Shown one piece after another: positions 12,601-24,600 of a stretch of 64,000 bases of DNA. The stretch lies in NCBI GenBank assembly GCA_031308135.1, contig JAHLJT010009419.1:32924863-32988862 (forward strand), read 5' to 3'. Each line of letters starts with the position of its first letter. Positions within the stretch are counted from its first letter, which is position 1. Origin of the DNA: Acheta domesticus (Eukaryota; Arthropoda; Insecta; Orthoptera; Gryllidae). The notes under the pieces are model-generated. The model did not search any database. It had not been told where the DNA came from and worked only from the letters and a program-made list of their open reading frames with translations. The position numbers were made by a program, and so were the translations under genes.

Positions 12601-15600
12601 ATTTCTTCTACGAATAAAGTGAAATACTCTTATAAAGGTGGCATAGGTCTTATTTTCACGATTAACTCTGAATTTTCGAAAATTTCAAGTCTGAATTTTT
12701 TTCGGCGTATTCCTACAAGTACAAAATTGAAAATAGAGATTTTTCTTCCAAATAAAATTTGTTTTCCAAAGCGAGTTCTATCATTAAGGTTACGTAGTTT
12801 TTTGAAAATCATAGTAGTTTTCACGCAATATTTGCAATTTTAAAAAATTACAAAAACAAAATTTTCTCAAAAAACGGCTCCAAATTTTTTCTTTAAACTT
12901 TTGGTACTCCATGATATGACATAAAAGCCATATTGCTCTATTCTTTTGTTTTTTAAATTACAAAACTGTTTTTTGACTTGTTTCCTACGTTGGTAATATT
13001 TAGATTAGTGGCGATTTATTCACATGATTATATTAACGGGTACATGTGCTTTAAGTTTAAGCTTACGTTTAAGCTTACATCAAGTAAGGTTTCTCAAGAA
13101 CTCAACTTTTCTGTGAAAACTAGCTCAAAATTCCGCATTTTCAGAAACGCTCAAACGCCATTTTCTCATAAATTGTTGAGTGTAAGTGCTTCAAATGACT
13201 TCAAATGAAGTTTTTCTAAAACTCAAAAGTTTTCTGTGAAAAAGAGCTTCAAATTTCGCATTTTTTAGTAGCGCTTAAACGGCATTTTCTTAAAAACGTC
13301 TTCAAATATTTCAAAGGAAATTCCTATTTAAGTTGAGGTTTTAGTGTTCTTTAATATTCTAAAATTAATATTTCATTCTACCTTTAGGAAACCGAAAAAT
13401 TAAGAAAATGTCAAAAAAATGTACTATGGCCAGCAATAGATGGCAGCTGGCATGAATATGCGGTAAGTCCAAATAGCTAGCCGAGACCAAAGGAAACAGA
13501 AAACTAATACAGGAAAGTCTGTGCCATTCTGTAGCACCACTAGTTTCATTAGTAATTTTTTGAACTACATATTCAATTCCTTTTTGGCAATACCTTTTCT
13601 AATAAAACAGTAGTGTAAAAATATTGAGTTTTTATTTTGCTCATAATATGCAATTTCAGTTTTTCTCACTTATATATTTTTTCCTTCAGTCCCCTGAAAA
13701 ATGTTTAAGTGAAATTTTACTAATTTTTCTACTCACCCTGTTTCTCAAATCAAATTAACAGGAGCACTCTGTTCAGTACTGTCTGTGAGGCAACTTAATG
13801 ATCGCCAAGCTTCTTGCTGTGGTGTTAAATCCACACTGTGAACCAGCACGCTATCTTGGCTGGTAACATGATCATTTCTGCAAGAAAAATCAATATTGAA
13901 TTTCACTATGTTTAAAGTAGATAAAAATAATCAACCATGAAAATCACGTTATTACAGGGTGTACAATTCGAATCAGTCTGAAATATTTTGGAGGATGAAA
14001 ATCTTTAATAAGAAACACAGATATTGTTTGAGAGGTGTAGCAAAACACCCAAATTAAACATTGGACCTGAACTAATAAAAAAAATTTGCTATTAAAAATA
14101 ATTTTATGTCTTTTGTACAAAACAGTTTTAAAAATTGAGTTTACTTTTATCAAACCTACAAGTGAGTCTATAAAAATAGTGAAATACAATTTTCTCAGTG
14201 AAAAAAAAAAAAATCTTTGTTGATTTGTCATTAATTACCTTGTCTTTGGAAATATTCTATTTTACCTTTGACTTAATGCAGACCGATCTTCAGCCCAGTT
14301 GTGTGTCTCATCCTCAAATTTCACTTGTGCCATTTCCAGATTAATAGCACTTGGTGCTGATAAACTGAGTGCTCGGGAATTAACAAAGGTTGAGCTGGAA
14401 ATAACAAAAACAAAACAATAACAAAATTAATAAAACAGTAGATGGAAAAGTCAATGAGAAAACTACCCAAAAGTCAGTAAAATAAAGATCTACAAAGACA
14501 AAAGAATTGGGCACGTAACAACTGCATTTCCCATCGACATCAGACATAGATTCTTTTAACTTTCTCACCATACTTCATACTTGCATGGCGACGAGAAAAT
14601 ATTATAATGCTGTGGCAAAAAATGGCAATTATTTGGCACAACTAGTCTGCTACAACAATACATATTTTTTGCACTATTTGTAATGGCTAAGCATTTTTAT
14701 AATTCTGCATTGACTGGCTGAAGTGTTTCCAAATAGCAAACATATTTTTCTTCTATGATTTGGACTGAGATCCTTAGCATGCCATTCACGTTACTTCTAC
14801 TACACCAGAAACTCAGCTAATTTCAACCTTCTTGACGCTTTAAACAAAGGCTGAACATTTGAATTGCGACATTGTAGTTTTGACATGCTAATTTCTTGTT
14901 TGCAATTTTCAACAATACCCAGAGTTTGTCACAAATGGGACCTGCACCATGTTTTTAAGCATTCTTTGTTATGAGGAAACAATGTGAAGAAAAAATTTGT
15001 AGCTGCTTTTGAGAAAAATAATATTTAAATTGCATTAACTTCAAGAAGAAATTATGCAAAACTGCACATTTTCAAAAGATCAACCATTTTCTTTTGTGAA
15101 GATCTGTTATATTTTCTCACCCTTACATACATAAGAAGAGAGTATTGTAACTGTGCCAGAGTACGGAGAATTTCTAACACTAAACTTCTTATTGCTGGGC
15201 CCAGGTAATGGAAAAGTTGATAAACCTAGTTCAGATATATAGTAAATTATTTCCTCTAACACATTGTGTAATCAGAATCCATGTTTCGTGGGTTCTTCAT
15301 TCTGAAAATTAATTGATATCAAAAAGTCCATCCGTCACCAACACTTTAGTTTCAAAAATATTTTTTTGCAATTTTCAAAAAAACCTAGACACACCTGAAA
15401 ATAAGACTAAGATGTTATTTTTTACATCCCTTATTACATAAGTGAAGAAAATTTAAAGAAAAAAATTTTGAACGGTTTTTGTGAAACAAAATTTTGGTAA
15501 ACTTCAAGCGCAATTTACACAAAAACTACTAGTTTTTTCAAAAAAATGTACACTACCTTATTTAAAGGGCTAGTTTTGTACAACGTACTTTGTCTGAGGC

Positions 15601-18600
15601 AAAAATCTCTATCTTAAATTTTGCAGTTTTGAAATTGCTTTTGGCAATTTTCGAAAAGTTGGGGATATCAACGAAAATGTTACCTACATAATTCTCTTAA
15701 ATGTCCTTCGTACTATTCAATAAAATAATTTAATCAAAAAATTTTGAGCCTTTTTTTTTAAACTGAAAATATCCGACGGGCTTCATGTAAAGTACTCCCC
15801 AAAATTAAAATATCGGTATCAAATTCCAGGAGCCCCGACATCTGTGAAAATGATTGGAGAATATCAATTTTGAAGAAAATCGGCTGAACGGTTTAGCTAG
15901 CGTTGACGGACCACGGAGCGACGGACAGACCGACGGACGGACGGACCGACGGACGGACGAACCGACGGACGGACGGACCGACGGACGGACGGACCGACGG
16001 ACGGGCCGACGGACGGACGGACGGACCGACGGACGGACGGACGGACGGACGGACCGACGGACGGACGGACCGACGGACGGACGGACGGACCGACGGACGG
16101 ACGGACCGACGGACGGACCGACGGACCGACGGACCGACGGACGGACCGACGGACCGACGGACCGACGGACGGACCGACGGACCGACGGACCGACGGACCG
16201 ACGGACCGACGGACGGACGGACCGACGGACGGACGGACCGACGGACGGACGGACCGACGGACGGACGGACCGACGGACGGACGGACCGACGGACGGACGG
16301 ACCGACGGACGGACGGACCGACGGACGGACGGACCGACGGACGGACGGACCGACGGACGGACGGACCGACGGACGGACGGACGGACCGACGGACGGGCGT
16401 TTTTGCCGTCAATCGATTTTTCCAGGATCAAGAAGCAACAAACATGCATTTTGACTACACCACGATTTAGAGGATTTTTTTTCTAAATTTAGCAACAGGT
16501 TTTATGCACTTTTTCATTACCAGAACCCAGCTATGAGAGTTTTTCTGGCGAAAATTCGCCTTTTTCCGGCGCACGATTACATAACTTTCTCTTCTTATGA
16601 ATTATTCGTAAGGCGAGAAAGTAAAAAAAAAAAGTATTAACAGTCAAGCTCTCATGTGAACAAGTTAACTTTATTTTATGTGTATATTTTGAGTACAATC
16701 ATTAAATGAATGATGTGCCATTTGTCATAGAATTCAATTTATTTTAAAACCTCTCAGAATTACATTAGAGCATTTGGAAAACAACTTCAAAATACACAAG
16801 AGAAATGTTACACATAAAATATAAACATTAATATATTAACAAGAGTTAAATATTATTCCACATAAAAATGTGTTTTTGTAAGCATGCCGTTTTGTTAACA
16901 TTCTACTTTTATACTTAAACATGTTGGAAAATATAAATGTTAGAAAGTTAATGAGAGTCATCCTTGACACATGCAACATTCAGAAGCAATAGTCATTTTC
17001 ATGCATAAAACACTTTCAATTCACAATAAATAAAAAGAGTGTACCAAGAACAATACTTTAAAATGTTTCAAAGCAATTATCGTGAAATCATAAGTTTATA
17101 TACAACCTTAACATCCAAAAATGGAGAAAGCTAAAAAAAGCGTTCCCAGTCTGGATTGAACCTAGATGACAAGACAATATTAATAACACAACTACAATTA
17201 ATAGCGAGTCTTCAACATTCATTTTACAGTTCCGTTTTGCTTCATGTTTTTATACTGTACATGAAAGCTTGCCAAGCAATGCAAATAGACATGCCCTCAA
17301 CATTATTTAACAAAAATTTCAACCTTTTTGACTTGTACCAATTTTGCTGCTGTTAATGCTACAAGGCATTCTTCCATCCACATTTGCACTTATTAATCGT
17401 AAGTGCCTATTCACTTTACTACAAGTGTAAGAAAAATATCAGAGCGAACAAAATCAACGGTCCATAGAAGACATACCGTGCATTTAGCAGGCTGACCCCC
17501 TCCTCTGCACAGCCATCCTGCTGGTGCTGATGGGTGGAACACTTAGGAAGAGATGAGGGAGAAGAGAGATGCTGGCCCAGCCCCATAGGTGTGTTGAACC
17601 ATGACTCAGAATGGCCACTGTCTGATCTGTTGAGTGGTCATGGATGAAGATTCCTTTTGAATGCCTCCAAATTATAGCTTCACATGTTTAAATAAACAAT
17701 TCCAAAAAGAAACATTTGTTCAACTAATTTTGTAACACATGAATAAAAAAACACTAAGTAATGTTTCAAATCTCCTTTTTAAGGTTTAATTTTTTAGGGG
17801 AAAAGTAAAATATCCTGTACTATTTTTCAACGTAATTCCCTAAGAAGAACCATTTCATTTTCCTTCCAATAAAACCTACTGGTAAGAAAATATGAAACTG
17901 ATGATCAAATCTGTCCTTCACAGTTAAATTGTCTGCAAAAAGATCTTAAAAACATATTACTAAGAAATATGATAAAAAGTTTTTAACAAGATACGTTTAT
18001 TTTTTAATTTTATTTATGTACTTTTCATTTATTATATTTTCAAATTTAAATATCCAATCTACCTAAGATTTTCAATAAGGAACATGAATTACATTGAAAA
18101 ATAATTATGGATGCTTTTAGTTGAAAACCAATTATTTCAAGAAAATATCACAACAAAAAGAAAAATTGAGAAGCGTTCTTTTTTTACTTTCCCTTACATA
18201 TGATGTGATATATAGTACACAACATAACTAAAAAGTATTTCGTAAAGGAAATGACTCAGACCAGAAAAATCATCAATTCACTAGTCTTAAAAATTTTGCT
18301 TCAAAATATCACCAATGCTCAGAAAAATCTTGTGAATGACATAACAGCACTTCATAATTCCTCATCTGCACACATGTATTTATGCATGCATGCACTAACA
18401 ATCCAAAAAAGGATTATTTTGATCACAAAAAGGTACAGAAGAAATGTTACAAAACACATTTAAAGTTTCATGCTGCAAGACTATAATAAACGGTGAACAT
18501 TTCAAATAGTAAACACTTATAAAGTTTGCCTTTCTTGATCTTAAAGAAGATAAATAATTTCTCATACTTTAGATTAAATAAATGTATAAAAGTTTAAATT

Positions 18601-21600
18601 ACTGAAGAAGGGACAGATAAAGAAACTTGGGAACAATGAACACTTATTATGACAACAACATGCACATCAATTTCAAATGTAATGAGAGATTAGAAGCTTA
18701 TTTCCATTGACCAATTACTAACATTTCAATCAAAATATTCCTTCATTCTTACGTTCCTGTGTTTGGAATACAGTGAAGAAAGTAGGGTGTAATAAGTTGA
18801 AGGACAGACAAACATCAAACAACTAATAAAAACACTGATAGATCAAGTCAGGCAGTCTGAGAAACTTTCCAAAAAATAAACTACTAGGGGAGAAATCAAG
18901 TGTTTCTCATCAACTCATTTTGTAATGTTCTGCTTATAAATATGATTGTTGAAAAACTCATTTTTCTTGTCTTGTTACCTGCTTCGATCACTTAGGAGAG
19001 AAATATGACAATTCCAGCCACTTTCCAAACCCATCTTCTCAGAGAAAACACGTGACCGCAATTCGTTTTCTTTGCTGAAGTGAACAAATCTGATGCAAGC
19101 TCGCTCCAGTTGCTCAATCAGACGAACCTTTAAGAACAAACCTTTATTAATATGTTTAAAACATTTATTAAATACGAACACACATGCATAAACAAAAACT
19201 CACTATGTCACAACCCACAATCACAATCACAACTCACAAAACCACAGAAAATTCTGAGTACTAACATTAAAATAAAAATATTAAAGATGTATACAATTAA
19301 TATTTTTAAAAACTGTTTAAAGGAAATCAATAATTTTAAAAATGAAGATTGTTCAATTCCTAAAGACAAAGATAATTAAAAATATTTAATCTTATTTTGT
19401 ATTCTTAGTAATTCCACAGTAATTAATAAATCATTATCACATTTTCACTTATTCTACAATGTTTTCTCATCATGACAGAAAGTTGAATAGTTTCTATTAA
19501 GCAATATCAATTGAAGCATTACTTCTAAGCCACTTTATACATTTTGGCCTTCATTCCTGCCCTCCGAGTACATTGTCTTTGATTTTTGTAATATATTACA
19601 AATCTCATTTAGAACTTCCAAAATATGAATTTATTTCGGCTGTGAAATAATAAATAAAACATGCCAATACAATGTAAATATATGCCAGTAATGTATACAT
19701 GACACACATACTTATATGTGCTCATTACGCACATGAGACCACAGCACCCTGCTCCCCAATACTTCTGAGTGAAGTCAATGCCATGACGAACAGGGTGTAC
19801 GTTTAAGTGTAGTGCAATGAGAGTGAATGCGATGAATGAATGGTTATATATATAATGAAACAAGTGTGAATGTTGTGTGAATGGAAAAAAATTCCCAAGA
19901 AAGAAGCAAAGAACATTACTAAAGTTAAGGAGGAAAAATGTATCTTTTGTTCAAGTTAAGTATGCCAAATGGGCTTGTGTATAAACTGTAAAATTAGATT
20001 AAGTTAAAATTATGTTAGTTTTTGTTAGTTATTAAGAAAAGCCCCCAACTCCTTACACCATAAGGCAGCAGCACAAATGTAGCCAAATCACACGCGCCTC
20101 GCGGGATACGCAGGGTGTCGAAAGACGGGTGGTATCTCCAGCACTATCTTTGCACGTGATCTTCAGGTGGAAGATCGGTTTTGGCATCAGGCCATGTAAC
20201 TTCTGTAGTTACGGGACTCTATGTCCAACAGCTTCGCACTTCGCGTTGCTTTTTCCTGCTCTCGAGCAGTGGTACTGGGCTAGGCCTAGGGACGGTCGCG
20301 GGGTTTCGCGGCTAAGGGAATTGAAAGGTTGCCAAGGGGTTAAATTTTGTATAATAATCTTTGTACTATAATTGTAAATACATTGTAAATATCAAACAGA
20401 AACAGTCATCTGTGTTATTCTTTTCTAGTACGTCACAATATACTATACATTCATCATTCATGAACATGACTGTTAGCCGTATATTCTCTGCAAATAATTC
20501 CTTTTGAAGTGAGTCCTAGAAGATATTAGGAAACAGAAATTGAATTTTCCTGTGTTGAAGCCGTTTTATGAAGAGAGTTGTGCAAGAGATAAATGAAATA
20601 TTTATAGCATGTAAGTTGCAATAAAATTATAATAACTTTATGTAATTGTTACAAATAATATTAAACAACCTGTGTTATATTGAAGAACTTCTAGTGCTTG
20701 TCTTATATACTCTTAACAATATCCTCCAAAAACAATTTAAAAATGTTGTCGTTATTAGAGCTGCTTGGATTAAATACCTGAACAAAGTTAAGAATAAAAT
20801 TTTCATTACAAAAATAGTTCTGAGGATTAATGAGATGAGTCTCTGAATTATGATTCTATTCATAGCTGGAACTTTTTAATACATTTAAGTTCAAGATTTG
20901 ATTGCAAATTTATGAAAAATCATAAAATGAGGAAAAAAGCTTACCATGTCAATTTGCGCTTGATATTGCATTGTCACCATACCAATAAAAACTTGATTGC
21001 ACTGTAGTTCAAAACACCCTTCTACATCATTAACATCATCTTCACATGTAGTGTTTCCCAATAACGAATCTGTAACAATATGTTCGTGAGGAATCTTTTT
21101 TCTAAAAATATTCATTAAAATAATAACAAGTAGAACATATACCAGTAGAATGAAACTGTCCCAAAAATGTTTTGTTCCGTGGATCTAAAACATTACGAAA
21201 ATCCCATGCTAAAGGAGTAGGACTGCGATGAGGAAGGTAGAGATGCTTGCTATCAGCTGGAAGTTCCAAATAAACTTCTGACATCTGACTGTTCACACCT
21301 CTTGTAAGAGGTCGATAAGCAAATGCAGTGCAATAAGCTGTCAGACTAGTGCGTTGATAAAAATCCTGGACTTTCTTCCTGAAAAATATACAAAATATCT
21401 TTTACACAAGAGATTAAAATAAAACCTTGAAGGGGACACTTTCAACAAGTATCAGGATAATATAAATTAAAGTACTGAAATTCACCCTAATAAATTTGTT
21501 GAATTACTCAAAGGCGGATCAATGTCTGAGAAAGCAGTCACAAAACATCTCCCCTTTTTGACGTAACTTTCCTCATTATGAATATCAAATCATGAATAAT

Positions 21601-24600
21601 TCCCTTGAAACTTTTCAGCAGTGGAAATGTCTCTTAACTACATTATGAATGAAGTATGACATAAAATAGTGACTGGGAATTTACTTCTAAATGATTCATG
21701 CCAGTTGGTGTTTTTTTAACATAACTAAAACATAATTTTAAGAACACTAAGATAATCTTACTTTCAGTAATTTCAGTTCAATTTAGCGATTTCTGACAAA
21801 TATAATGAGAAATGTTAGATGAATTGCTAGACTCAATGCTAATTCATTTTGTAGCATATATGTTTGATAATAGATTCTTGAACATTAAACAAGGCAAGAA
21901 TCTATCATTTATCTAAAATTAACATGATGCATGTCTTCTTTATCTAGCATTAAATTTCCATTAAAATGTTCCACTTCTGAGTATTAGAGAACAATTCTAC
22001 ATACAAATATTTTATGCCATGAATATTTGTAATTGTGATTCTTTATTTAATAGATGCAACCTTACATTTATTAGCATGGTCTAACACTCTTAAATTGTCT
22101 ACTTTACTGTATCCTAGTGCTTCTTCAAAAATTTCCACAATTTGGGGTTGATTGAATATTTACTTTTTCATTCACACGTCTGGAATATCTACTTTCCTAA
22201 TTAAAATTCCATTATTATATTATACAATAAAAAGAACAACTACCTGTCGGATGGTGATAGAGGACATAAATCATGGCCATCCCAGAACTCTACACATGAA
22301 TCAAGTATAATATCAGCAGTGCCTTGGGCCATTAACTGAAGACCTCCATGACTTTGTTCCCGCACCACTACTGCGACCATATGTGGAAAAGGGAATTTCA
22401 ACTTTGCAATAGAAAGAGAACGAGCAAATTTGATATCTCTTCTAACCATTTCAGGTTGCTAAAAAAAAAGAGAGAAAAACACATGAACCAATATTACTCC
22501 AGACTACTTACAGAATTTTGAATTACGTCAAATTATGTACTCATTGGATCCAAACTGCAACTTAGAAACAACACATTAAGAATCATTATCTCAAGAAATG
22601 TTTAATGCACCAAATACCATCTGACCCAATAATAATAATAATAATAATAATAATATTAACCCCGTGCGGTGTCGGGGGTTTTAGTAGAATAGCACCAAAG
22701 GACCTCCCTCTGTTGTAGAAGGCGACTAATTGGAGCCGCTGTCTCTCCTCTAAACATCCTGTAATTCCCACTTTTAACTTGGTGTGTCATTACTTCCACT
22801 TACTTGTGGCACACTTCTGTTTTCTGTCCTATAGGCCAATCTTCGTATCGGCCAACTCTTGTGTTTCTGACCCCGACGCTAATAGGTTTGCGAGGGCTAG
22901 GAAGTCGTTTCTATTTTACTCCTCTATTCTAACTCTTTTTCCCACTGCCCCCTTCTCTTCTCCCATTTCCTTGAAGCTGGCGGTAGCTTAAAAACGCATA
23001 GACTCATCAGTATGGAGACACACAGCATGAGACGCCTCGGAAAAAAGCCGCTGCTTGGGGAGCGTCAGAGCTGGTGCTGGGCGTGACAGCGTGAGAGCCA
23101 GTGTGCCGATGAGGCGGGCAACTACCGGGTCATCCGAACAGCCCATAATATCAACCCTACCCAACAACACCTAAGGGTAAACGATGGGGAAATGTTGCTG
23201 GAGTGCGTACTCCCGAGCCCACGACTCTCGTCCCGTCAACACGCCAGCGTACCACGTGGACAGACGAAATGAACGAATATGTGGTGAGGTGCTACTATAG
23301 ATTGACTAAACTAGAGACATCGAAAGATCCATTCACTACCGAACTACAAAGATTAGTTACAGAGAAATATCCCAGCTTACGCCGTAAGACAGTGCAGAAT
23401 GTCATAGATCAACCTAGATCAATATTTACGAACAACAGAATAGCTGCGGATAGAATCAATGCGATTAAGGAGGAAGTAGCTGTAGAATTGGGCGTGGTAG
23501 AGAAGGCGGATACCAGAGAGATAAAAATTAAGAACATCAAGATCGTGTTGCGGAAGCCCTTGCACTTCACAAAAACGAAGAGGAAGATGTCTTTCAAACC
23601 AACTGTATGAAATATGGAGGCATCTGTTGTACCCTAAGACCTACGGTGCCGAAAATTATCTTTAAACCAGATACAAAAGGCATCATCAGCAATGTCAACC
23701 GCATAATAACATATCAGTTAAAAGATGAAAGTTACCTAGATGACGCATACTTTGGCATACATTGAGCAATGATAGTTCTCATTCTTAATGGGCAACACGT
23801 CAGTAGTACAAAGCCAGTACGGAAGAAAAAATCCCGACACTCCACCATGGGAGCCAAGACTATGTTCCAAGATTGATCAGATTAAATGAAATATTGGCAT
23901 ACTGACACCCAGTACACAAAACCGTATGGTTCATCTAAAGTTAGGAGAGCTGGAGCAATTATCTTGGAGCGCCTCAAGACGCAGGAGAACACTGGACTGG
24001 ACACGGTACTGGACACTCAAAAACAAAGGCTTGCTGCACTTGCGAAGAGATAAAAACGTTACCGAAAAAGTCAGGCACGTCGTAGAACCAGTTTAGAAAC
24101 AACCAAAAGAACTTCAGAAAACTAAGACCCACAGCATCCAACGTAGAAGCAGACAGAGACATCACACCCAAGGCCGAAGACGCTTTCAGTTTCTGGCAAA
24201 ATGTGTGGGGTGAATCTGTTGAACACAAAAAAGGCAAAATGGTAGAGGGCTGAAAAGCAACGTATGTCCAGATTGAAAACAATGTTAAACTGGAAAATCA
24301 ATGAAGAAGATGTGAAAATAGCCCTGTCAAAACATTGAACTGGAAGGCACCAGGACCCGACGAATTGCAAAATTTCTGGTTAAAGAAATTCACCGGACTC
24401 CACAAACATCTTGCCAAGTGTTACACTGATGTATTGGAAGACCCGCAGACAATGCCTCCGTTCATGGCAGAAAGGTTTACCTACCTACTCCCCAAAGAGA
24501 ACACAGACAGAGCTGATCCAGCGAACTACCGCCCTATCACATGTCTCCCAACACTGTACAAACTGCTCACATCCATCATAAGCAGCAAAATAGATCAACA

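Noticed and set aside
15805..16486. Four long overlapping open frames (170-214 codons) on both strands
   Set aside because: They are translations of the GGAC/GGACG minisatellite (RTDG and RPSV periodicity) with no non-repetitive coding sequence.
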